This document shows, in pieces, positions 1 through 5,517 of a stretch of 11,511 nucleotides of DNA. The notes beneath the pieces are model-generated. The model made no database searches, was not told the origin of the DNA, and was given only the letters and a program-made list of their open reading frames with translations. Location: assembly GCA_038244585.1 (NCBI GenBank), contig JBBRTI010000021.1, forward strand, positions 1 through 11,511, in the 5' to 3' direction. This DNA is from UBA4664 sp038244585. Its GTDB lineage: Bacteria > Patescibacteriota > Saccharimonadia > UBA4664. A program made the position numbers and the translations under genes. Each line of letters opens with the position of its first letter. The stretch's first letter is position 1.

Positions 1-551
1 TGGACGGCGGGCGGAGCCAAATCGGCCCGGGCGTAACCGCCGTAGTTGTTCCACGTGCGGAGATCGTACTGGTAGGCACCGTAGTAGCCGTTGCCGGTGT
101 TAGTGGCATAGTTACCGCCGGACTCGCGCTGTCGTATGCGTTCGAATATTCCGGCACTGCCTCCGGCGTAGTTCGCATTCCGCGGGGTACTTGTAACGTG
201 CAGCTGCGGCGCTATGGCTTTGACCTGCTGTTGAGGCGTAGCGTCACTGACACCGGCGGGGAGATCACGATCGGCGGTGGTACCAGTAGGTACCGTGATC
301 TTCTGGCCCGGGAAAATCAAATCCGGATTGGTAATATCCGCGTTGACGTTCCAGAGCGGGCGCCATGAGCCGAGGTTTTCGGCAACCGCTATGGTCGACA
401 GGCTGTCACCCGAGGCGACTTCATGAACTTTGGTAGCCGCAGCAGGAGCTGCCGCCGGTTTCGCAGGAGTGACACTAGCAGCACTGGCGGTGCCCGATAG
501 CAGGGCTGTGACGCCCACGGCCAGGGCCAGCGTTAAAAGGGGTCGTTGCAT
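1..551 (-). CDS. Secreted LysM protein with Rpf-like (transglycosylase-like) domain, 3' part cut off
   Basis: Reading leftward from an ATG at 549-551, 183 codons are open to the window edge. Residues 1-24 form a signal peptide ending in the A-X-A type site TASA. An Ala/Pro spacer follows. Residues about 42-88 are a LysM peptidoglycan-binding module (HEVASGDSLSTIA, then NPDLIFPGQKITVP). After a linker, residues 135-183 match the core of the resuscitation-promoting-factor family: IRQRESGGNYA, TGNGYYGAYQYDLRTW. E143 aligns with the catalytic glutamate of that family. The expected role is cleavage of peptidoglycan glycan strands outside the cell, with LysM as anchor. AGGA lies 9 bases before the ATG and supports this start. 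The C-terminus of the hydrolase fold is outside the window, so further domains cannot be excluded. The gene is single and faces away from the rest of the window. Domain recognition is strong; the biological role is inferred. Confidence 0.9.
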   Translation of the reverse strand, partial: MQRPLLTLALAVGVTALLSGTASAASVTPAKPAAAPAAATKVHEVASGDSLSTIAVAENLGSWRPLWNVNADITNPDLIFPGQKITVPTGTTADRDLPAGVSDATPQQQVKAIAPQLHVTSTPRNANYAGGSAGIFERIRQRESGGNYATNTGNGYYGAYQYDLRTWNNYGGYARADLAPPAV

Positions 552-638
552 TAATAGGGGTCCTTTCGTAAACGAGAGGGGTGGAGGACATGGTTATTAA
601 CATTGCACCCTCAAGGTATGACTACCATACGGAAACAT

Positions 639-667
639 AAGTTACAGAAGTTAAACAAGACTGACAA
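639..667 (-). promoter_or_regulatory. Candidate sigma70-type promoter of the LysM/Rpf gene
   Basis: On the minus strand TTGTCA (662-667) and TAACTT (639-644) are separated by 17 bases. Transcription would start near 632 and leave a leader of about 80 bases before the ATG at 551. It is the best match in the region but has not been compared with promoters of this genome. Confidence 0.45.
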
Positions 668-977
668 TTGTAAGAAGTCATTATAATATGGGGATAACTC
701 CAAAACGCGTTTGGTATATCGCTGTATTTTGCGTTTATAACGTTTATGCTTATGTGAAGCTAATGATTGTTCAATCTGTGGATAAATGCCAATTAGTGAT
801 TACCTGTTCTTATTTCTAGCTATGTACCAATATGAAGACTGTTCGCATCCTCTTCGAGTAGCCCGCATCCGATATATCGCCCCTACCGAGAGCGCCCCCT
901 GGCTTTTCGCCGAAGGCTTATCGTCTGATTATCCAATCCAGCTGTTCGGGTTATCTATCGGCGGCCGCCAAAGCAAA
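668..977. other. Non-coding stretch without a convincing gene
   Basis: AT-rich up to about 790. TATAAT at 682-687 on the plus strand has CTGACA 15 bases upstream, so a plus-strand promoter is possible, but nothing convincing follows it. A 73-codon open frame at 786-1007 has no ribosome site and ends inside the terminator of the opposite gene. I see no RNA gene here. Confidence 0.5.
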
Positions 978-999
978 GACCCCGCCTTTCAGCGGGGTC
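971..999 (-). terminator. Intrinsic terminator of the 119-aa gene
   Basis: An eight-base perfect stem (978-985 with 992-999, GACCCCGC and its complement) has a six-base loop. On the minus strand it is followed by TTTGCTT. It lies about 50 bases after the stop codon of the minus-strand gene ending at 1051. Confidence 0.8.
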
Positions 1000-1050
1000 C
1001 ATCCTAAAACTGATGAAAGCCCTAGGACTAGTGAAGATCTGGAGAATTGG

Positions 1051-1410
1051 TTATTTCCAGACTTCAAGGTAATACTGACCCGGTATCACGTTGCCGGCAA
1101 CCGTACGGCCTCGGATACCCTCAGAGTAGCCCACATCCGTCTGCCATCCTTGGTTACGGAAGACTTGGGCGGCCTCGGCAAGAGCAGCAGTTCCATGACC
1201 CTCATGGACGGAGGCATCGCCGCGATTATTCGCAACCAACTGCGGCGAAATGAATGCCACCACTGCCTTGCCACGCTCAGACATAGTCGCCATAAGTCCT
1301 GCAACCTTGGCCTTACGGGCGGCGTCGGCTTCTTTCGGGGTCGGGGGAAATGTCGTAGTCTCATCAGACCTTGCGGTCTTTGAGGGTGTTTCGACGTTCG
1401 TTCGGGGCAT
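1051..1410 (-). CDS. Hypothetical 119-aa soluble protein
   Basis: I do not recognise this family. The longer frame opens at 1479, but the likely start is the ATG at 1408-1410. GGAGGG sits three bases upstream of it, and the best promoter (-10 at 1463-1468) lies downstream of the 1479 start codon, so that codon would not be transcribed. The protein begins MPRTNVETPSKTARSDETT, a polar and probably disordered N-terminus of about 30 residues. A compact region follows (MSERGKAVVAFISPQLVANN, then GWQTDVGYSEGIRGRTVAG) ending in QYYLEVWK. There is no signal peptide, membrane segment or cysteine. With its own promoter, ribosome site and terminator it looks like a real monocistronic gene. Function unknown. 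Confidence 0.7.
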   Translation of the reverse strand: MPRTNVETPSKTARSDETTTFPPTPKEADAARKAKVAGLMATMSERGKAVVAFISPQLVANNRGDASVHEGHGTAALAEAAQVFRNQGWQTDVGYSEGIRGRTVAGNVIPGQYYLEVWK

Positions 1411-1413
1411 AAT

Positions 1414-1419
1414 CCCTCC
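1414..1419 (-). promoter_or_regulatory. Shine-Dalgarno site that decides the start of the 119-aa protein
   Basis: Reading leftward, GGAGGG is followed three to four bases later by ATG at 1410. No comparable site precedes the longer alternative start at 1479. Confidence 0.7.
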
Positions 1420-1462
1420 AGCTGGAGTAGGACTACCTAGGCGGGCGCTTTCGGCATTATAT

Positions 1463-1491
1463 ATTATATGATAATTCATTCAATAAATCAA
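1463..1491 (-). promoter_or_regulatory. Promoter of the 119-aa gene
   Basis: On the minus strand TTGATT (1486-1491) and a perfect TATAAT (1463-1468) are spaced by 17 bases. A second TATAAT lies at 1456-1461. The predicted leader is about 45 bases long. Confidence 0.65.
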
Positions 1492-1517
1492 ATATGCGTG
1501 CTTACATTCCAGCAAGA

Positions 1518-1550
1518 CCATTGAGATCGATATAATAGCAGCCATTGAGA
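1518..1550. repeat. Short direct repeat around a TATAAT box
   Basis: CCATTGAGA occurs at 1518-1526 and again at 1542-1550. TATAAT (plus strand, 1531-1536) lies between them. It could be an operator pair, but no plus-strand gene follows, so it may be chance. Confidence 0.25.
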
Positions 1551-1586
1551 ACTGAACAAAAAGAGACCTATCGCTTACTAGTCTAT

Positions 1587-1692
1587 TACCAATAAGCTAT
1601 GGATGCTTCGCTCGCCGAACCAGCCGGATCGATTCCGGAGAATCACCAACAGAATAAAAACCTCATATAACGTGGGGTTTTTATTCTGGTAG
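1587..1692. repeat. Left copy of a 106-bp direct repeat (copy of the tRNA-Glu 3' flank)
   Basis: This copy aligns without gaps to 2465-2570, at an offset of 878 bases. A core of 48 bases (1607-1654) is identical. Six differences lie in the first 24 bases and five in the terminator hairpin. The right end stops at TGGTAG, the reverse complement of the last six bases of tRNA-Glu (CTACCA). Beyond that point the two copies do not resemble each other, so the rest of a tRNA is not present here. Confidence 0.9.
1650..1688 (-). terminator. Terminator hairpin in the left repeat copy
   Basis: Arms at 1650-1665 and 1673-1688 pair over 16 bases with one wobble, and TTTTTATT lies in the descending arm. 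On the minus strand it lies about 200 bases after the gene ending at 1887 and would stop that transcript. The stem is near-symmetrical, so it could act in both directions. It is a diverged copy of the tRNA-Glu terminator, with one compensated base pair. Confidence 0.65.
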
Positions 1693-1886
1693 ACCTACTG
1701 CTTCCGTTTTGGAACGAAATCGCTACTGAGATAGATCGCTGGTGGCGTTTAAGATAGTTATTATCCTATCCTGACGCTTCAATACGGGATTAAAGATTCG
1801 GGGTAAGGGTGGACTTTTATATAGTATCCACCGAAACTATTGCCCCTAAAGGCGGCACAGACGAGCGGGAGTTGGCGCTTTTGGCG
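1693..1886. other. Non-coding spacer between the left repeat and the 106-aa gene
   Basis: No credible frame or RNA gene. It holds a six-base inverted repeat, GGTGGA with TCCACC, around 1808-1831 with no T-tract on either side, and a tandem TTGGCGCT-like doublet at 1872-1887. Confidence 0.5.
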
Positions 1887-2207
1887 CTACTCGACCGACG
1901 TCTTCGGCTTCAGGTCATCAGGGATGGTCGAATCGGCGTAGTACGCCGTGGCCTCCTGATAGCCCTTGGTGAGTTCCGCCAGTGCCTCCTTGTCGAAGAC
2001 GCTGAAAACTCGGACCAAGGCCCAGCCGACCTCACGCGGTGAGAAGCCAGAGTTGCTGTTGCCCCAGGCGATGTTGCTGCCCACGGTTTCCAGAACTTCA
2101 GCTGCCCAGTGGCGCGGAATCGAGTGCTGGTCGGGGAAGTGCTGCGTGACGTATGCCAGCATCTCTTCCAGCGACCCCCACGCCTCAGTCTGCGCGTCCT
2201 CGGCCAT
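1887..2207 (-). CDS. Hypothetical 106-aa protein between the two repeat copies
   Basis: I do not recognise this family. The frame opens at 2273, but the ATG at 2205-2207 is preferred because AGAGAGG lies six bases before it, while nothing suitable precedes 2273. The protein starts MAEDAQTEAWGSLEEMLAYV and is acidic and probably helical: LEEMLAYVTQHFPDQ, then HWAAEVLETVGSNIAWGN, REVGWALVRVFSVFDKEALAELTKGYQ and a polar tail ending KPKTSVE. There is no signal peptide, membrane span or metal site. It is the only gene between the two copies of the tRNA-Glu flank, so it may have arrived with, or been enclosed by, the event that made the repeat. Transcription probably ends at the hairpin at 1650-1688. 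Function unknown. Confidence 0.7.
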   Translation of the reverse strand: MAEDAQTEAWGSLEEMLAYVTQHFPDQHSIPRHWAAEVLETVGSNIAWGNSNSGFSPREVGWALVRVFSVFDKEALAELTKGYQEATAYYADSTIPDDLKPKTSVE

Positions 2208-2213
2208 GATAAG

Positions 2214-2220
2214 CCTCTCT
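2214..2220 (-). promoter_or_regulatory. Shine-Dalgarno site that decides the start of the 106-aa protein
   Basis: AGAGAGG on the minus strand is six bases from the ATG at 2207. A possible -10 (TATAGT) lies about 60 bases further upstream in CATATAGTAAATG, but I find no good -35 for it. Confidence 0.6.
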
Positions 2221-2464
2221 CCCGCAACCGGACCATCCGATTGGGGTGCCCGCGATTCATTTACTATATGCAATAAATCGGAGCAGCCCAGTCGGATTAA
2301 AGATAGCTACAGAAGTGGGTACTATGGTAGCATATAAGCATCATTATGTCAAGTTAATGCAACAAAATAGAAGCCTCAGCAAGCTCATTTATAATGAATA
2401 AGTTCTTTTTTCGTCCCACAGGGAATGTCGCTACGCGACCGGCTCAGCACCATTTTATATCTTG
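2221..2464. other. Non-coding stretch upstream of the 106-aa gene
   Basis: AT-rich with no supported gene. It must contain the promoter of the minus-strand gene starting at 2207. A small perfect hairpin (GTCGC, loop, GCGAC) lies at 2427-2439. Confidence 0.4.
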
Positions 2465-2570
2465 TACCAATAACCATAAGATGATTCGCTCGCCGAACCA
2501 GCCGGATCGATTCCGGAGAATCACCAACAGAACAAAAACCCCACGTAACGTGGGGTTTTTGTTCTGGTAG
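2465..2570. repeat. Right copy of the 106-bp direct repeat, at the 3' end of tRNA-Glu
   Basis: Partner of 1587-1692. This is probably the parental copy, because its terminator stem is perfect and it is joined to a complete tRNA. The identical core holds the small inverted repeat CCGGA-TCGAT-TCCGG. Confidence 0.9.
2528..2566 (-). terminator. Intrinsic terminator of tRNA-Glu
   Basis: An 18-bp perfect stem (2528-2545 with 2549-2566) has a three-base TAA loop and runs of five A and five T in its arms. Its outermost two bases overlap the encoded CCA end of the tRNA. The symmetry means it could also stop plus-strand transcription. Confidence 0.85.
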
Positions 2571-2639
2571 TCCCAAGGGGAATCGAACCCCTGTTACCGC
2601 CGTGAGAGGGCGACGTCCTAACCGCTAGACGATGGGACC
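2565..2639 (-). tRNA. tRNA-Glu (anticodon CTC), CCA encoded
   Basis: Reading leftward from 2639, all arms fold. The acceptor is GGTCCCA with TGGGACT. The D arm begins GTCTAGCGG. The anticodon stem-loop has loop CTCTCAC, giving anticodon CTC for GAG codons. The T arm is AGGGG-TTCGATT-CCCCT. Discriminator A73 and an encoded CCA follow. The CTAGCGGTTAGGAC D-arm and CACGGCGGTAAC anticodon region are those of bacterial tRNA-Glu. The first acceptor pair is G1-U72 instead of the usual G1-C72. It is a lone tRNA with its own terminator and probably its own promoter. Confidence 0.97.
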
Positions 2640-2661
2640 GTATTTAGCGGACAACTATGAC

Positions 2662-2690
2662 AAATTAGCATAAAATCACCCTCATGTCCA
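2662..2690 (-). promoter_or_regulatory. Candidate promoter of tRNA-Glu
   Basis: On the minus strand TGGACA (2685-2690) and TAATTT (2662-2667, preceded by TGC) are 17 bases apart. The start would fall about 15 bases before the mature 5' end. It diverges from the kinase promoter. Confidence 0.5.
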
Positions 2691-2701
2691 CCGAGCCGGT
2701 G

Positions 2702-2730
2702 TTGCAGGAATAAGTAAACTGAAGCATAAT
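2702..2730 (+). promoter_or_regulatory. Promoter of the histidine kinase gene, giving a very short leader
   Basis: TTGCAG (2702-2707), 17 bases, CATAAT (2725-2730). Initiation near 2737 would put the start codon at 2745 only about eight bases inside the transcript. There is no Shine-Dalgarno site, which fits leaderless or near-leaderless translation. Confidence 0.55.
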
Positions 2731-2744
2731 TAAGCGTAAGCACC

Positions 2745-4589
2745 ATGTTGGACCAACGAAACCATAGCCTCACTCTGTTGTCCCGTGTCCAGGCCGCCTT
2801 GAGCGGCCTGATTTCCGTGATTATCTTTGCCGTTTACGGACTGAACCCCGAAGCTCTGGGAGATGTCGGAACTTCCATGGCTAACGCTGTGCTGGGCGCC
2901 ATCGGCTTGGCATACTACATCAGCCTGCACCAGATAATCGGCCGCCGGCATTTGGCGCTTTCGACTCTGCTTCTAACACTCATAACCTCGTTCAACTTCG
3001 TCCTGGTTATCGCCACCACCGGCGGGCTTGATTCGCCATATTACTCGCTCTGGCTGCTAGCAATCGTCGTGGCAGGAATCTTCGGCCGCAGAGAAACTCT
3101 TATCACGCTGTCCGCTACGCTGGCGTACTTCATGTATGCTATTATTTCTACCGGCTTCGACGGCAAATACCTGGGCGACCATATCGTCCAGCTGGTTATT
3201 ACCGTCATCGCAGGCGGTTTGGCCGAGTGGGTACACAGCCGTTCCCGCAAGGCCTCTTACGCTCACAACAAGCTGGAAGACCTGAGCGGACAGCTTAACG
3301 ATGAACAGCTTAAGGCCCAGGCATTGGTTGCCAGCATCGGTGAAGGCGTCATGGTGATAAACGGCAGCCGCCAGATCCAGCTGTTTAACAAGGCCGCCCA
3401 ACAACTGACCGGCTGGGACGAAAGCAGTGCGTCGGGCATCGACTACAACCTGGTGCTGCTGCTCAAGGATGACAAGGACCAGGAGCTGACTGCGGCCAAC
3501 AACCCGTTTGAATCGGCTTGGCTCAAGCACGAGCAGGTTACCAGTGACAGCCTATTCATGACCGCTCGTGACGGGCGTAAGATTGCCCTAAACCTGTCTA
3601 TATCGCCTATTCTAGGCTCTGGAAATACGGTCAGCGGGGCTATCGCCCTGTTCCGCGACATCAGCCACGAGAAGGCGGTGGAGCGCCAAAAAGACGAGTT
3701 TGTCTCCACGGCATCACATGAAATGCGCACACCCGTGGCAGCTATCGAAGGCTATATCTCGCTCGCCATGAACCCGAACATTGCCACCATCGACGAACGG
3801 GCCATGAAATACCTCACCAAAGCCCACGAGAGCATCCAGCACCTGGGCGAGCTGTTCCGTGACCTGCTGTCGGTAACTAAAGCTGAAGAGGGCAGCCTGC
3901 AGATGAAGATCGAGCCACTCAATCTCAGCGAGCTTCTGCAGAGCGTGGCCGACGACATGCAGTTCGTCACCCAGAAAAAAAACCTTACTCTAACCTATCA
4001 GTTGTCGAGTTCCAGTGGCAAGGCGCTGGCTCCTATTTACTACGTGGTGGCCAACCCTGAACGTCTTCGCGAGGTAGTTATGAACCTCATCGACAACGCT
4101 ATCAAATTCACGGTTGAAGGCGGTATTACCATCACGCTCAACGGCGACGAAAAGCTTGTTCAGATTGACGTCAGCGACACCGGTCTGGGCATAGCCGCCG
4201 CCGACATTCCTCACTTGTTCCAGAAGTTCTACCGCATTGACAGCTCGGCGACGCGGACCATCGGTGGTACTGGACTGGGGCTGTACCTATGCCGTACCGT
4301 CGTAGAATTCTTCAACGGCCGCGTTTGGGTAACCTCGAAAGTCGGCCACGGCAGCAGCTTCCATATCGAACTGCCGCGAATAACTTCTGCCGAGGCTGAA
4401 CGCATGAAAGCTGCCATTGCCACCTCCGGTCAACCAGAATCACTCCCAAACGGCGCTGCCGTACCAGGATCCGTCGTCGCTCCCGTCCACACGCCGGAAT
4501 CCGGACCGGCCATTTCCGCGGTTCCAATTTCAATGCCCGTGCCTGGCGCCAGAGCAGTCGGGATCGGGCAGGGACGTCGTGTTAATTAG
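2745..4589 (+). CDS. Membrane PAS sensor histidine kinase
   Basis: A 614-residue sensor kinase. Residues 15-162 contain about six hydrophobic helices (near 17-35, 44-62, 70-90, 100-115, 117-136, 143-162) with only short loops, so the input domain is membrane-embedded and not a periplasmic cup. A basic stretch and short helix lead to a PAS domain (about 190-305). The dimerisation domain follows, with the phosphate-accepting H325 in STASHEMRTPVAAIEGY. The ATPase domain shows its N box (N447, N451 in NLIDNAIKF), G1 (DTGLGI, 478-483), F box (FQKFYR, 492-497) and G2 (GGTGLGL, 507-513), so it should be active. The last 65 residues are Pro/Ala-rich and probably disordered, an unusual tail. The next gene is a response regulator 57 bases downstream, the likely partner. 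The signal sensed cannot be read from the sequence. Confidence 0.95.
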   Translation: MLDQRNHSLTLLSRVQAALSGLISVIIFAVYGLNPEALGDVGTSMANAVLGAIGLAYYISLHQIIGRRHLALSTLLLTLITSFNFVLVIATTGGLDSPYYSLWLLAIVVAGIFGRRETLITLSATLAYFMYAIISTGFDGKYLGDHIVQLVITVIAGGLAEWVHSRSRKASYAHNKLEDLSGQLNDEQLKAQALVASIGEGVMVINGSRQIQLFNKAAQQLTGWDESSASGIDYNLVLLLKDDKDQELTAANNPFESAWLKHEQVTSDSLFMTARDGRKIALNLSISPILGSGNTVSGAIALFRDISHEKAVERQKDEFVSTASHEMRTPVAAIEGYISLAMNPNIATIDERAMKYLTKAHESIQHLGELFRDLLSVTKAEEGSLQMKIEPLNLSELLQSVADDMQFVTQKKNLTLTYQLSSSSGKALAPIYYVVANPERLREVVMNLIDNAIKFTVEGGITITLNGDEKLVQIDVSDTGLGIAAADIPHLFQKFYRIDSSATRTIGGTGLGLYLCRTVVEFFNGRVWVTSKVGHGSSFHIELPRITSAEAERMKAAIATSGQPESLPNGAAVPGSVVAPVHTPESGPAISAVPISMPVPGARAVGIGQGRRVN

Positions 4590-4601
4590 CCACGACGAGT
4601 A

Positions 4602-4607
4602 TATAAT
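4602..4607 (+). promoter_or_regulatory. Possible -10 box ahead of the response regulator
   Basis: A perfect TATAAT lies in the 57-base gap after the kinase stop. No good -35 is visible. It could give extra transcription of the regulator independent of the kinase. Confidence 0.35.
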
Positions 4608-4646
4608 GTTGTTAAGCTTAAATTAAACAGGTATCATACAGTAACC

Positions 4647-5018
4647 ATGGCAAAGATCTTACTCGTCGAAGACGACACCAACCTGCGCGAAATTTACTCT
4701 GCACGTTTTGCCGCGGAGACCTATGACGTCATAACCGCCAGTGACGGCGAAGAGGCTTTGGCGACGGCCGTCCGCGATCGCCCTGATTTAATCGTCCTCG
4801 ACGTCATGATGCCGAAGATTTCCGGATTCGACGTGCTGGACATCCTCCGCTCTACGCCCGAAACCAAGGACACCAAGGTTATTATGATGACGGCCCTCAG
4901 CCAGGACACCGACCGCCAGCGCGGCGAGAGTCTGGGCGTCAACAAGTACCTCATCAAATCCCAAGTCACCCTGGAAGACGTCGTCAACGCAGTTAAACAG
5001 GAACTGGCTGCCGTCTGA
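4647..5018 (+). CDS. Single-domain response regulator (CheY/Spo0F-like receiver)
   Basis: The 123 residues are exactly one receiver domain. The acidic pocket is D9-D10 (LLVEDD) and the phosphorylation site is D52 (LIVLDVMMP). The switch residue is T82 (IMMTAL) and the conserved lysine is K104 (YLIKS). There is no DNA-binding or enzymatic output domain. It must act by binding another protein or by passing phosphate along a relay. It lies directly after the kinase and is probably its substrate. The ribosome site is poor: only AGGT about 16 bases before the ATG. A strong terminator follows the gene, so kinase and regulator form a closed two-gene unit. Confidence 0.95.
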   Translation: MAKILLVEDDTNLREIYSARFAAETYDVITASDGEEALATAVRDRPDLIVLDVMMPKISGFDVLDILRSTPETKDTKVIMMTALSQDTDRQRGESLGVNKYLIKSQVTLEDVVNAVKQELAAV

Positions 5019-5048
5019 GCCTACCCACAGCGCACCGTAAGCGTTAAC

Positions 5049-5087
5049 AAAACAAACCGCTCCCGGTAACGGAAGCGGTTTGTTTTT
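5049..5087 (+). terminator. Strong intrinsic terminator of the kinase-regulator unit
   Basis: Arms at 5049-5065 and 5070-5086 pair over 17 bases with one mismatch (C5062 against A5073). The loop is GTAA, and the descending arm ends in GTTTTT. Confidence 0.9.
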
Positions 5088-5157
5088 AGCGATTATTCCA
5101 ATGCTTAGAGTAGGCTGAGTGACTATGATTGGCTTAGATTAGAGGAAGGAAGACGCT

Positions 5158-5469
5158 ATGGAGTCAAATAAGCCAAACCCCAAATCGAAAGCTACGAAGA
5201 TGTCGGTTGATAATGATTTTTATGAGACCATGCCGTTGTCCCTAGGCTCTGATTACGTCTACCGTGGTGAAATGATGGAACGATACTCCGGAGCGGACGG
5301 TCGCACAGATGAGAACTACGAAGCAAACGTCAGACGCGTGGCCATTGTTACTTTGATTGTCGTCGCGGTTGTCGCGGTAGGCTTCGGCCTCCTGTTCATC
5401 CAGAGCATGTCGCTGCTTAAAGACGCTATGCCGATCAACCAGACATCGTCCGGCTCACTCGAGCTTTGA
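5158..5469 (+). CDS. Small single-helix membrane protein, unknown function
   Basis: A 103-residue protein that I do not recognise. The N-terminal half (1-58) is polar and charged (MESNKPNPKSKATKMSVDND, then GADGRTDENYEANVRR). One membrane helix spans about 60-83 (VAIVTLIVVAVVAVGFGLLFI). The C-terminal tail is short. There is no cleavable signal. The basic residues sit just before the helix, so the N-terminus is probably cytoplasmic and the tail outside. The start is supported by AGGAAGGAAG just upstream. A TATGAT box at 5124-5129 could be its -10. It sits between the regulator terminator and scpA, with no clear terminator after it, so some of its transcripts may run into the scp operon. Confidence 0.75.
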   Translation: MESNKPNPKSKATKMSVDNDFYETMPLSLGSDYVYRGEMMERYSGADGRTDENYEANVRRVAIVTLIVVAVVAVGFGLLFIQSMSLLKDAMPINQTSSGSLEL

Positions 5470-5505
5470 CCCTGCCGTTCGATGGCATAAGCGTTAACGC
5501 CTTGT

Positions 5506-5511
5506 TACAAT
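5506..5511 (+). promoter_or_regulatory. -10 box for leaderless transcription of scpA
   Basis: TACAAT lies six bases before the scpA ATG, the distance expected if transcription starts at the start codon. There is no Shine-Dalgarno site. The palindrome GCGTTAACGC (5491-5500) lies just upstream, where a -35 or an operator would be. Confidence 0.5.
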
Positions 5512-5517
5512 GATGTC

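Noticed and set aside
786..1007. 73-codon plus-strand frame starting MPISDYLFLFLAMYQYEDC
   Set aside because: No ribosome site, non-protein-like composition, and it ends inside the terminator of the opposite-strand gene.
1693..1765. Possible decayed second tRNA-Glu next to the left repeat copy
   Set aside because: Only the final six bases of the tRNA match. Nothing beyond 1692 resembles the T, anticodon or D arms.
2385..2576. 63-codon minus-strand frame containing GDSPESIRLVRRANH
   Set aside because: It starts with TTG inside the 3' end of tRNA-Glu and runs through the terminator hairpin. The peptide-like stretch recurs in the left repeat copy only until a stop a few codons later. Treated as non-coding flank, though the core itself is reported as a finding.
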